Source of the DNA: an uncultured Saprospiraceae bacterium
GTDB taxonomy: Bacteria > Bacteroidota > Bacteroidia > Chitinophagales > Saprospiraceae
DNA: 64,000 bases
Reading direction: 5' to 3'
Assembly (NCBI GenBank): GCA_937941765.1
Contig: CALDGQ010000117.1
Span: 37,228 to 101,227, forward strand
This document shows, piece after piece, positions 24,639 to 34,316 of this stretch. Positions within the stretch are counted from its first letter, which is position 1; the number at the start of each line of letters is the position of its first letter. Below the pieces are notes generated by a model, which ran no database searches, was not told the origin of the DNA, and saw only the letters and a list, made by a program, of their open reading frames with translations. The position numbers were made by a program, and so were the translations under genes.

Positions 24639-26078
24639 TTATAACTTAATGAAATGCTGTGTACTTATTACATTTTCGTTTTTATTAAACAAGGTTATCG
24701 AATATTTACCATCCATAAAGGCTTTGATATTAATCGCTTCGTTTTTAAGAATCTTCCCCTGCCATATCTTTTGTCCATTCATACTGAAAATTTCCGCGAA
24801 GTAATTTTGACGCTCATTTAAAGCTTCAAATCTTATATAATCCCTAGCTGGATTTGGGTAAACGGAAATCGCATTTTCTGAATCAATTTGGTTGGTAATA
24901 TTAATCGTCCCACCAACTATTTCTATTTCATTATTTCCATCAAAAGGATTCGACCATTTTTCATTAGTATAAATATCAGAACCCGTTAACGTATGAACAA
25001 AGGCTTCAAGCTGTTGACGTTCTTCCATTGTTAGATTTAATGGGATTCCATTTTGGTCAATTCTATTATCTAGCATTGGAGTGGTTGGGTCAATATCGTT
25101 GTAGTGATCTAAAACTTCATCAAAAGTAATTGCCTCCCCATTGTGAAATAGCGGACCATTCAAAGAACCATTGGGTCCAAAAAGGTCTCGTAAGCTTGGT
25201 GCTTTTGTGATTGTCAATATTTCTGAACCTTCTATCTCTGTAATAATACCATTATTGCCACTTTCAGGTGCAAATGTAAATGAAGGTGCTTTGTGGCAAT
25301 GAAAACAACCAACGCCTCCTCCAATACGAGCACCTTCCGCATCTTTTATGGCATCTGTTGTAAAAAGGGTTTTACCTAGGTTTTCTTCGGTTGTAAAATT
25401 GGGGAAATCCAAATTAATATTTTCATTCAAATGAGTCCCTTCTACCATTGCAAAACCTACATCAAATTTGGAGTCATAAGATTCGATACTTCTGATAAAT
25501 TGAGCAAGTGCTTTTGCAATTTTCTCTTCTGTAATTGTATTGTTTCCATAAGCAAACGAAAAAAGTTCATTATAATAATCTATTGTTTCTAGCTTCCATA
25601 TTAAATCATTGATATCTGGACCATCAAATAGGCCACTATAACCCATTTCGATATGATCTTTAATAGGTTGTGTTGCCAAATCTTCTAGACTACTAGCTCG
25701 TTCATCCCAAAAAAGTCCTTTAAAAGGAGTTCTGTAAATTCTCAAATTTAGTAAACGCATTGGTCTCCGTAACGTCATTCCATTAGCGCCAGTTCCTTGC
25801 AAGGCTTCTAATCCGAATGCCTTAGCCTGTTCATGACAATTTGCACACGAAACACTATTGTTGGAGGACAATTGTTTGTCATAAAACAAAACACGTCCCA
25901 AAGTGGCAATTTTATCATCCATTAGATTATCAAATGGGGCACTGTCGATACCACCATCAAGGGTCTCCGGAATACTAGAAATGCTATAGTTGAATAAATT
26001 TCCTAGATCAATGATCCCAGACATCAAGACAAAGGACAACAGAAAAAGACTCAGTATTTTTAATGTTTTAAGATTCAT
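24639..26078 (-). CDS. Di-haem cytochrome c peroxidase (MauG/CcpA family) with T9SS sorting domain
   Basis: 479 residues. The N-terminus is a signal peptide or membrane anchor (residues 1-22). Two c-type haem sites are visible: CANCH at residues 78-82 and CFHCH at 258-262, with conserved surroundings GRVLFYDKQLSSNNSVSCANCH, GLFWDERASSLEDLA and SLRDLFGPNG, and FHNGEAITFDEVLDHYN. The last 75 residues form a type A T9SS sorting domain (ISVYPNPARDYIRFEA ... ISTQHFIKL). The family reduces H2O2 or modifies substrates; an outer-surface location is inferred from the sorting domain. It is transcribed away from the gene at 26376 across a 297-bp gap in which I see no gene. Confidence 0.9.
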   Translation of the reverse strand: MNLKTLKILSLFLLSFVLMSGIIDLGNLFNYSISSIPETLDGGIDSAPFDNLMDDKIATLGRVLFYDKQLSSNNSVSCANCHEQAKAFGLEALQGTGANGMTLRRPMRLLNLRIYRTPFKGLFWDERASSLEDLATQPIKDHIEMGYSGLFDGPDINDLIWKLETIDYYNELFSFAYGNNTITEEKIAKALAQFIRSIESYDSKFDVGFAMVEGTHLNENINLDFPNFTTEENLGKTLFTTDAIKDAEGARIGGGVGCFHCHKAPSFTFAPESGNNGIITEIEGSEILTITKAPSLRDLFGPNGSLNGPLFHNGEAITFDEVLDHYNDIDPTTPMLDNRIDQNGIPLNLTMEERQQLEAFVHTLTGSDIYTNEKWSNPFDGNNEIEIVGGTINITNQIDSENAISVYPNPARDYIRFEALNERQNYFAEIFSMNGQKIWQGKILKNEAINIKAFMDGKYSITLFNKNENVISTQHFIKL

Positions 26079-26375
26079 TTATAAACAGTTAATAGCTATT
26101 GTGAATGCCATCTTTTCGACTGATTGCAAGATTTTTAATCAATGTATTATCAGATCGTTCATTTCGATAATACAGACTCCAGACAGAAGATACTTAGTTT
26201 CAATAATTGCAAATCATTAATCTCATCAACATGAATATGAGTAATACCCGAGAGATTACCTATTTTTTTATTGAAAATTTTAATATAAAAATACTAGTCT
26301 AGTGATCTTTATATATCAAGTTTTGTTTGAGTTAGTAAAAAACGAAAAAACGCTTCTGGGATTGTAAATTGTAAC

Positions 26376-27905
26376 CTACTTTTGTTGAACAACAGCTGCT
26401 AATGTTTTATTACTAATTTTAGCTTCAAGCCAACTTATCAAATCGAGATAAGTAAATGAAACATTGTAAAAACTATTTTCTTGAAGTGCTTTAATTTCGA
26501 CCAAAGCAATTTTCATAATCGCTTTGTGATCCGACTTAGGTGCATCCGCTATTTTCAAAAAAGTTGCTTGCGTAATTTTTGGTAAAGGGTAGATGTATTC
26601 CAATTTTTCAAAATATGGCTTAAAAGTTTTGATCGAATATTTAAACACATCATAGTTACTCAATTCATAATGACACATTAAAAACATCAATCTAGAATAA
26701 ATTTGTAGGTCCTCACGTAACTTCGGCAATTGATTGTTAATAATTTTATTTAGATAGAAAATAGATTTAGCATAATTTTGATTGCCGAAATAAATCCATG
26801 CAATTTTAAAATAAAATACCAAAATTCTGTGTGCATCAAGTTTGAAAGTGTATCTTTTGATTCTTCTCAATGTCCTAGAAATTGCTTTTTGACCATCTTG
26901 AAAATTTCCGTTGATTATGATTTTATTTAAACGAGCACTATGGACATATTGAAATGATATGATTTTAGTCAATTCACTAAAACGTTTGTATTTTGATTTT
27001 CTAAAATGTTCGATTTTTATAAGGGAAGCATTTAGTTTTTCTTGGTCTCTTAAATGAAAACAGGAACTTAAAATATAATGAAATGCACGCAAATAAAGAT
27101 CAACATCTCTTTCGATTAATGTTGGCTTAGACTCCATCAGGTCCAACCATTTTTCTGCATACTTTAAGCAACTTTTAAAATCCAACAAGATGTGGTTGTA
27201 CCAAACATACGATTGAAATAAATACACTTGTTCGATTGGACCTAAATCTTTTTCTTTAACTTCTTTTAATGCTGCTTTAAAATAGGTTTGCAATTCAATT
27301 TGTTCTTCAATGGATTGGCAATGACCACTTTGAAGATATTTACCATGAAGCTGGGTTCTTAGATTACTCAACCGAATAGCATTGGAAGCTTTATTATTAA
27401 TAAATGTTGATTCTTTGATCAATTTATAAGCTTTATCTTTTCCACTTCTCGTAATATGTCGGCTTTCAATTCGTTTTTCGAATTCGAGGATAGTCAAATG
27501 CATAAAATAACTATGATACTTTTCCGCGTGTCGCTTAGCTTTTTCTAAGACTTTAATGGCTTCTAAGTAAAATGCTTTGTCATAAAGTATATACGCATAA
27601 TCAATCAATGCTCTCAATTCAATATTAGGTCTTTTCGAAACAGTAATTACACGTAGGCTGCTTAAAATTTGAGTATACAAATGTCTTTTTAAATTGGGAA
27701 GTTTGGATGCAGACAATCCTTTTAATTCTTGTAGAATTTGTTTTTTATCAAAAACATCTGACTTGTCCAAAATTTCAAACAACTCAATGAATTTCAATTC
27801 TCCTTTTACGTGATTTCTATTCGCATACAATTTAAAATTTCTCTTTTCAGCTTTTGAAAGTGACTTAACCAAGCTAAATAATTCACTAGACGTTGAGATA
27901 GGCAT
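26376..27905 (-). CDS. Helical-repeat (TPR-like) protein of unknown function
   Basis: 509 residues without a signal peptide. It begins MPISTSSELFSLVKSLSKAEKRNFKLYANRN, an N-terminus I associate with a conserved Bacteroidota-only family, and continues as alpha-helical repeats (for example AYILYDKAFYLEAIKVLEKAKRHAEKYHSYF). It is basic and Lys/Leu-rich. No catalytic motif is visible. It stands alone and divergent from glnK, with 142 bp between the start codons, so it may share a control region with the nitrogen cluster, but nothing shows a functional link. Confidence 0.65.
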   Translation of the reverse strand: MPISTSSELFSLVKSLSKAEKRNFKLYANRNHVKGELKFIELFEILDKSDVFDKKQILQELKGLSASKLPNLKRHLYTQILSSLRVITVSKRPNIELRALIDYAYILYDKAFYLEAIKVLEKAKRHAEKYHSYFMHLTILEFEKRIESRHITRSGKDKAYKLIKESTFINNKASNAIRLSNLRTQLHGKYLQSGHCQSIEEQIELQTYFKAALKEVKEKDLGPIEQVYLFQSYVWYNHILLDFKSCLKYAEKWLDLMESKPTLIERDVDLYLRAFHYILSSCFHLRDQEKLNASLIKIEHFRKSKYKRFSELTKIISFQYVHSARLNKIIINGNFQDGQKAISRTLRRIKRYTFKLDAHRILVFYFKIAWIYFGNQNYAKSIFYLNKIINNQLPKLREDLQIYSRLMFLMCHYELSNYDVFKYSIKTFKPYFEKLEYIYPLPKITQATFLKIADAPKSDHKAIMKIALVEIKALQENSFYNVSFTYLDLISWLEAKISNKTLAAVVQQK

Positions 27906-28047
27906 AACAATAATTAAAATTTAACTTGTTGAATAACAGTATATTAGGACTCAATTTTTAAAAGTAAATATCACAAATTTAAAAACAATCGACTTCTTTT
28001 TCTACTTATTTTGAACTAAGTTTAATCACTAACAATTACTAAGCCTG

Positions 28048-28392
28048 ATGAAAAAAATAGAAGCAATAATTCGATCCTCCAAATTCGAAGCGGTACAAGA
28101 AAGCCTTCAAGAGGTCGGAATTAACTTCTTTACTTTTTATGAAGTGAAGGGATATGGACATCAAAAAAGCAAAAATATTTCTTATCGAGGAGCGGTTTAC
28201 GACATAGGATATATTGGACGTATAAAATTGGAAATTATAGTTTCTGAAGAATATGTCATTGCCGCAAACACTGCCATCAAAGAGGCTGCATACACCGGTG
28301 AGAAGGGAGACGGACTTATCTTGGTGACCTCTGTAGATGAAATAATGAATATCAGAACAGGGCTGAAAAATGAAGCGTCCATAAACAAGTAA
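28048..28392 (+). CDS. glnK: Nitrogen regulatory protein PII
   Basis: 114 residues, the normal PII size. The T-loop reads GHQKSKNISYRGAVYD with the uridylylation-type tyrosine at position 51, then GRIKLEIIVSEEYV and the B-loop TGEKGDGLILV, which bind ATP/ADP and 2-oxoglutarate. The gene is followed 13 bp later by amt, the standard glnK-amt pair in which PII plugs the ammonium channel when nitrogen is ample. It leads a complete ammonium assimilation cluster. Confidence 0.95.
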   Translation: MKKIEAIIRSSKFEAVQESLQEVGINFFTFYEVKGYGHQKSKNISYRGAVYDIGYIGRIKLEIIVSEEYVIAANTAIKEAAYTGEKGDGLILVTSVDEIMNIRTGLKNEASINK

Positions 28393-28404
28393 TGAGAACA
28401 ACAA

Positions 28405-29700
28405 ATGGATAAAATAGAAATTACAAAGTCAGATGATTTATTGTTAGCGAAAGTTACGGAAGCACTGGAAGTGGCAGAAAAAGCACAAGCTAGTGCCGAG
28501 CTAAGTGCGTTTGCGACCAACAACTTGTGGATTTTGATTGCGGCGGCAATGGTATTTGTTATGCATTTAGGGTTTTCTACGCTGGAAGCAGGCTTCGTTC
28601 GTAAAAAAAATGTTGTAAATATATTGTTCAAGAATACAATGATTATTGCGATTGGTTTATTGACCTATTGGTTTGTGGGTTTTAATTTAATGTATCCTGG
28701 TTCTAATCCAGGAGGTCTATTTGCTTTCGGAGGTTTTATGTTAAATCCCCCCGAAGGAGGTATGACGGCGACCTATGCTGACTATACTTATTGGGCTGAT
28801 TTTATTTTCCAAGCGATGTTTGCAGCGACGGGAGCAACAATTGTATCAGGAGCTGTTGCTGGAAGAATTAAATTAAATTCATTTCTAATTTTCGCTACTT
28901 TATTTGTGGCCCTAATTTATCCCATAACAGGATATTGGAAATGGGGACAAGGTTGGTTAGATGCATTAGGTTTTTATGATTTTGCAGGTTCGACATTAGT
29001 TCACTCTGTTGGAGGCTGGGCGGCATTGGCAGGAATTATATTGTTGGGGCCAAGAAAAGGGAAATTTACATCAAAAGGTATCAAGCCAATACCAGGTCAC
29101 TCTATGCCATTGGCAACACTTGGTGTTTTTTTATTATGGTTCGGTTGGTTTGGATTTAATGGAGGATCCGTTTTGAGTGCAGATCCAGAATTGGTCTCTT
29201 TAGTTTTTACCAACACTTCACTTGCGGCAGCAGCGGGAACAGTTGGTGCATTCGTGACAAGTTATGCAATGTTTAAATCACATGATTTGTCTATGGTCCT
29301 AAATGGCATATTAGGAGGCTTGGTTGGAATTACAGCTTCAGCAGATGCCGTTTCCGTTAATTCTGCAATCATTATCGGTTTAGTAGCTGGTATTATATTG
29401 CCATTGTCAGTTACCTTTTTTGACCGCATCAAATTGGATGATCCAGTTGGAGCAACTTCCGTTCATTTAGTATGTGGAATTTGGGGAACAATAGCTGTAG
29501 CGCTTTTTGGGAATTTTGAGGAAGGAATAGGAGAGTTGAGTGACCAGCTTATTGGTATTGCAGCATGCGGTGCTTTTGCATTTACGCTTTCATTTTTGCT
29601 TTTCTACCTTTTGAAAATTACAGTTGGAATAAGAGTATCTGCAGCAGAGGAAGAAAAAGGACTTGATATTGAAGAGCATAATATCTCAGCGTATTCCTAA
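28405..29700 (+). CDS. amt: Ammonium transporter
   Basis: 431 residues with about 11-12 membrane helices after a short polar, Ala/Glu-rich N-terminal extension. Signature parts include FGGFMLNPPEGGMTATYADYTYWADFIFQAMFAATGATIVSGAVAGR, the first channel histidine in DFAGSTLVHSVGGWAALAG, LWFGWFGFNGGS, and the second in DDPVGATSVHLVCGIWGTIAVALFG. These form the twin-His conduction path for ammonium/ammonia in the inner membrane. The gene lies 12 bp after glnK and is expected to be controlled by it. Confidence 0.95.
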   Translation: MDKIEITKSDDLLLAKVTEALEVAEKAQASAELSAFATNNLWILIAAAMVFVMHLGFSTLEAGFVRKKNVVNILFKNTMIIAIGLLTYWFVGFNLMYPGSNPGGLFAFGGFMLNPPEGGMTATYADYTYWADFIFQAMFAATGATIVSGAVAGRIKLNSFLIFATLFVALIYPITGYWKWGQGWLDALGFYDFAGSTLVHSVGGWAALAGIILLGPRKGKFTSKGIKPIPGHSMPLATLGVFLLWFGWFGFNGGSVLSADPELVSLVFTNTSLAAAAGTVGAFVTSYAMFKSHDLSMVLNGILGGLVGITASADAVSVNSAIIIGLVAGIILPLSVTFFDRIKLDDPVGATSVHLVCGIWGTIAVALFGNFEEGIGELSDQLIGIAACGAFAFTLSFLLFYLLKITVGIRVSAAEEEKGLDIEEHNISAYS

Positions 29701-29814
29701 TTTTTCAATAAGGAAATTCATAGAGAATGAAAGGACAATAAATTGAGTCATTAAAACAAAATTTAAAACCTCAACAACACAACATATATACAAACTAAAC
29801 AAGTATTAACTATT

Positions 29815-32800
29815 ATGAAAGAACCAGTGCAAACTTCATTTGGTCTATATGATCAACAATCAGATAAAGATTCTTGTGGAGTTGGACTAATTACCAATAT
29901 TGATGGGTTAAAAACCTTTCAACTTATTAGTGATGCGTTGACGATGTTAGAAAATATGGAACATAGAGGTGCTTGTGGTTGTGAGCCTAATTCTGGAGAT
30001 GGTGCTGGTATATTAACTCAAATTCCAGATCACTTATTTAGATTAGAAGCTCTAAAAAAAGAAATTGAATTACCTACTCCAGGAAACTACGGAGTGGGTA
30101 TGTTTTTTTTACCAAAGGATGAAAAGAAACGTAGTTTTTGCATTGCATTGATTGAAGAATGCTGTACAAAGCACCGTTTTGATATTGTGATGAAAAGAGC
30201 CGTGAATATTGATAATTCAATGGTAGGAAAATCTGCATTGTCGACGGAGCCGTTGATGCAACAACTATTTTTTCAACCAATCACAACTGGCTTATTCTTC
30301 GAATTGGAGAAAAAACTATATTTTCTAAAAACTGAATTATTAAAAACAATTCACGCAGCAGACGAATCACTAGTTGATGATTTTTACATCGCATCTCTTT
30401 CTTCTAAAACTATCGTCTATAAAGGTCAACTCAACGCCACGCAACTAAGACAATATTTTGCAGATTTAAGAATGAAAGATTTCAAATCTGCTGTTGCAAT
30501 AGTACACAGCCGATTTTCTACTAACACGGTTCCGAAATGGAAATTGGCTCAACCCTTCAGATGTATTGCGCATAATGGAGAAATCAACACCATTCAAGGA
30601 AATATCAATTGGTGGAAGGCACGAGAAAATTTCATGAAGCAAAGTGAAATTTATAAAGAGGAATGGTTGACTGCATTTCCGGTTTGCGAATCCAATCTAT
30701 CGGACTCCGGTAATTTTGATAATGTAGTTGATTTTTTAATTCGAACCACAAGATCTATTCCACATGCGTTGATGATGTTGATTCCAGAAGCCTGGCAAAA
30801 CGACCTCCAAATGGAAGCTTATAAAAAAGCTTTTTATCAATTCCATGATGGCGTTATCGAACCATGGGACGGTCCGGCTGCAATTTGTTTTACAGATGGT
30901 AATTTGGTCGGTGCTACATTGGATCGAAATGGATTGAGACCATTGCGCTATGTTCGCACCAATGACAATCAATTGATTGTTGCAAGTGAAGAAGGTTGTT
31001 TAAAAATAGATCAATCTAAGATATTGAAGAAGGGTAGGTTGCAACCAGGAAAGATGTTGTTGGTTGACATAGATGAAAAAAGAATCATCGCTGACTCTGA
31101 AATCAAAGAAGTAATTTGTCAACGGTTCCCTTATGAACAGTGGCTAAAAGCAAAATCAATCGACATCAAGGATCTCGAATCAGAAAATGAAAAAGTTTTG
31201 AATTCATCCTATGATTTGAAAATGCGACAAATATGCTATGGGATGAGTTTGGAAGATATCAATGTGATTTTGAAAGCGATGGTATCAAATTCAAAAGAAC
31301 CGATTGGCTCTATGGGTGCAGATATTCCGCTAGCGATTTTCTCAACGCTAGCACAACACATTTCAAATTACTTCAAACAACAGTTTGCTCAAGTTACCAA
31401 TCCTCCTATCGATTCTTTGCGAGAAAATTATTACATGTCCTTGTCTACTGTTATTGGAGGAAGTAGTAAAATTTTAAAAACCAATGAAGAACAAGCATCT
31501 GTTATTAGAATGGAAAGCCCTGTTCTAACACCCAGTTTGTTTTACGGGATTCAATCAAAAAGTGATAGAAATTTTCAAGCCGCTACGGTTTCAAGTTGTT
31601 ACAATAAAGAGCTATCATTAAAAGAAGCGATACTCGAATTAAATAATAAAGTAAATGGACAGACTTCAAATGGAGCCAATCTAATTTGCATTTCTGATAG
31701 AGGTATCAATGAAAATAAAATTGCTATTCCAAGTTTGATGGCGATAGGAGCGTTACATCATTTTCTAATCCAAAAAGGGTTAAGAAAAGAAGTCTCTATT
31801 ATTGTCGAAGCTGGAGATGTTTGGGAAGTACATCATTTTGCTAGCTTGTTTTCATATGGAGCAGATGCAATTTACCCACATCTAGCAATTGAAACCATCA
31901 CAACTACCAATTTCGATAAAGGATCAAGCCCTAAAAAACAAGTAAAAAATTACATCAAAGCAGTTGAAAAAGGATTGTTAAAAGTGATGTCAAAATTGGG
32001 AATTTCTACGTTGCAATCTTACAAAGGAGCACAAACTTTTGAAGCAATTGGCATTTCTACTGAAGTGATAGACTTGTGTTTTAAAGGAACCACTTCTAAA
32101 ATTGAAGGACTGAATTTTGAACAAATAAAAAAAGAACAAAATGTCAAGCATGAACTTGCTTTCAACTATAATCACAAAGATTTACCCAACAAAGGAATCT
32201 ATCAATGGAAACGAGATGCTGAATTCCATCTTTTCAACCCTAAAAGTATTCACTTATTACAGCATTCTACCAAAACAAATGATTTCAGTGTGTATAAAAA
32301 ATTCACCAAAGAAATCGATCTTGCTTCCAACAATGCATCTACATTAAGAAGTTTTATCAAGATAAAAAAATCAGAGGCTATCCCCATTAGCGAAGTGGAG
32401 CCAGTAGAAAATATCCTAAAACGATTTGCATCAGGCGCCATGTCTTTTGGTTCAATTAGTCATGAAGCACATACCACCCTTGCAAAAGCGATGAATCGGA
32501 TCGGTGCTAAAAGTAATAGTGGTGAAGGAGGTGAAGATGAAAAACGTTTTGAAAAATTGGAAAATGGAGATTGGGAACGTTCCGCTATTAAACAAGTGGC
32601 GTCCGGAAGATTTGGGGTGACTATCAATTATTTAACCAATGCAGCTGAGCTACAAATTAAAATGGCGCAAGGTGCAAAGCCTGGTGAAGGTGGTCAATTG
32701 CCCGGTCATAAAGTAGATAAAAATATTGCAAGCGTTCGAAATTCAACACCTGGTGTTGGTTTGATTTCACCTCCACCTCATCATGATATTTATTCGATTG

Positions 32801-34314
32801 AAGATTTGGCACAACTTATTTTTGATTTGAAAAATGCGAATCGGGCAGCTAGAATTAGTGTGAAATTGGTTTCCAAAACTGGTGTAGGTGTCATTGCTTC
32901 GGGAGTCACAAAAGCACATGCAGACCATATTTTAATTTCAGGACATGACGGCGGTACGGGAGCATCCCCACTTTCTTCCATCTCACATACGGGTCTTCCA
33001 TGGGAGTTAGGACTGGCAGAAACACATCATACCTTAGTCAAAAACAATTTGCGCGATAGAGTTACACTTCAATGTGATGGTCAAATTCGTACAGGTCGAG
33101 ATATGGCTGTAGCTACTTTGTTAGGTGCGGAAGAATGGGGTGTTGCAACCGCAGCATTAGTAGTTGAAGGATGTATTTTAATGCGTAAATGTCATTTGAA
33201 TACTTGCCCAGTTGGGATTGCGACGCAAGACAAAGATTTGCGAAAAAAGTTTGATGGAAAGGTAGAACATCTATTTAATTACTTTCATTTTTTAGCAGAA
33301 GATTTAAGATCGATAATGGCGGAGTTGGGATTCAGAACCGTCAATGAAATGGTAGGACGTGCAGATCTTTTGGAAGCAGACTTAGAAGGAAAGCACTGGA
33401 AATCTTCCAATGTTGATTTGTCAAAATTACTATTTTATGCAAAACCTAATAAAGGATATGCTAGTTATAAAACAACAGAACAAGATCATGGTCTTGACAA
33501 TGTATTAGATCATCTGTTGATTGACAAAACACTAAGAGCAGTACAAGAGGCCAATCAATATAGCTCCATTATAGAAATAAAAAATACAGATCGAGCTGTA
33601 GGTACCATGTTATCAAATGAAATTGCAAAACGCTATGGTTCTGCAGGAATGAAAGAGGATAGTATAAGTTTCCGTTTTCAAGGTGCTTCTGGTCAAAGTT
33701 TCGGTGCCTTTTTAATCAAAGGAGTAAGTTTTATTATTGAAGGAGCCACAAATGATTATTTCGGAAAAGGATTAAGTGGGGGACGTTTGGTAGCAGTTCC
33801 AGATCGATTATCAACATTTGATCCAAATAAAAATACGATTGTAGGCAATGTTTGCCTGTATGGTGCAACCAGCGGACAAGCTTATATCAAAGGAATGGCT
33901 GGTGATCGATTTGCCGTTAGAAATTCAGGAGCAAAAGCAGTAGTTGAAGGAGTCGGTGACAATGCTTGTGAATACATGACCGGAGGTATCGTGTTAGTTT
34001 TAGGTGAATTTGGCAATAACTTTGCAGCCGGCATGAGCGGTGGGATTGCTTATATCTATCAAGAAAAAAATAAAGCGACTTCAAACATTAATCAAGAAAT
34101 GGTGGAGTTGGAAACCTGCTCCCACGAAGACTTTGAAGATATACGATTGATGTTGGTTGCGCATTATAACTATACTTCTAGCAAGTTAGCGTTAGAGATT
34201 ATTAGTGATTGGGAAAATTTAAGGAACCATTTTTTGAAGATAATTCCTACAGAATATAAAAAAGCAATACTAGCTGAAAAGAATTCTTTTTCTGTCAATA
34301 AAAAAGCGAGCTGA
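29815..34314 (+). CDS. gltB: Glutamate synthase large subunit
   Basis: 1499 residues, the expected size. A short propeptide precedes the catalytic N-terminal cysteine (C21 in SDKDSCGVGL) of the class II glutaminase domain. The central and FMN-binding domains follow (GAMSFGSISHEAHTTLAKAMNRIGAKSNSGEGGED). The [3Fe-4S] cysteines are in CILMRKCHLNTCPVG (Cx5Cx4C), and the C-terminal GXGXG beta-helix (GNVCLYGATSGQAYIKGMAGDRFAVRNSGA) completes the protein. It transfers the glutamine amide to 2-oxoglutarate with GltD. It is separated from amt by 115 bp and from gltD by 2 bp. Confidence 0.97.
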   Translation: MKEPVQTSFGLYDQQSDKDSCGVGLITNIDGLKTFQLISDALTMLENMEHRGACGCEPNSGDGAGILTQIPDHLFRLEALKKEIELPTPGNYGVGMFFLPKDEKKRSFCIALIEECCTKHRFDIVMKRAVNIDNSMVGKSALSTEPLMQQLFFQPITTGLFFELEKKLYFLKTELLKTIHAADESLVDDFYIASLSSKTIVYKGQLNATQLRQYFADLRMKDFKSAVAIVHSRFSTNTVPKWKLAQPFRCIAHNGEINTIQGNINWWKARENFMKQSEIYKEEWLTAFPVCESNLSDSGNFDNVVDFLIRTTRSIPHALMMLIPEAWQNDLQMEAYKKAFYQFHDGVIEPWDGPAAICFTDGNLVGATLDRNGLRPLRYVRTNDNQLIVASEEGCLKIDQSKILKKGRLQPGKMLLVDIDEKRIIADSEIKEVICQRFPYEQWLKAKSIDIKDLESENEKVLNSSYDLKMRQICYGMSLEDINVILKAMVSNSKEPIGSMGADIPLAIFSTLAQHISNYFKQQFAQVTNPPIDSLRENYYMSLSTVIGGSSKILKTNEEQASVIRMESPVLTPSLFYGIQSKSDRNFQAATVSSCYNKELSLKEAILELNNKVNGQTSNGANLICISDRGINENKIAIPSLMAIGALHHFLIQKGLRKEVSIIVEAGDVWEVHHFASLFSYGADAIYPHLAIETITTTNFDKGSSPKKQVKNYIKAVEKGLLKVMSKLGISTLQSYKGAQTFEAIGISTEVIDLCFKGTTSKIEGLNFEQIKKEQNVKHELAFNYNHKDLPNKGIYQWKRDAEFHLFNPKSIHLLQHSTKTNDFSVYKKFTKEIDLASNNASTLRSFIKIKKSEAIPISEVEPVENILKRFASGAMSFGSISHEAHTTLAKAMNRIGAKSNSGEGGEDEKRFEKLENGDWERSAIKQVASGRFGVTINYLTNAAELQIKMAQGAKPGEGGQLPGHKVDKNIASVRNSTPGVGLISPPPHHDIYSIEDLAQLIFDLKNANRAARISVKLVSKTGVGVIASGVTKAHADHILISGHDGGTGASPLSSISHTGLPWELGLAETHHTLVKNNLRDRVTLQCDGQIRTGRDMAVATLLGAEEWGVATAALVVEGCILMRKCHLNTCPVGIATQDKDLRKKFDGKVEHLFNYFHFLAEDLRSIMAELGFRTVNEMVGRADLLEADLEGKHWKSSNVDLSKLLFYAKPNKGYASYKTTEQDHGLDNVLDHLLIDKTLRAVQEANQYSSIIEIKNTDRAVGTMLSNEIAKRYGSAGMKEDSISFRFQGASGQSFGAFLIKGVSFIIEGATNDYFGKGLSGGRLVAVPDRLSTFDPNKNTIVGNVCLYGATSGQAYIKGMAGDRFAVRNSGAKAVVEGVGDNACEYMTGGIVLVLGEFGNNFAAGMSGGIAYIYQEKNKATSNINQEMVELETCSHEDFEDIRLMLVAHYNYTSSKLALEIISDWENLRNHFLKIIPTEYKKAILAEKNSFSVNKKAS

Positions 34315-34316
34315 AC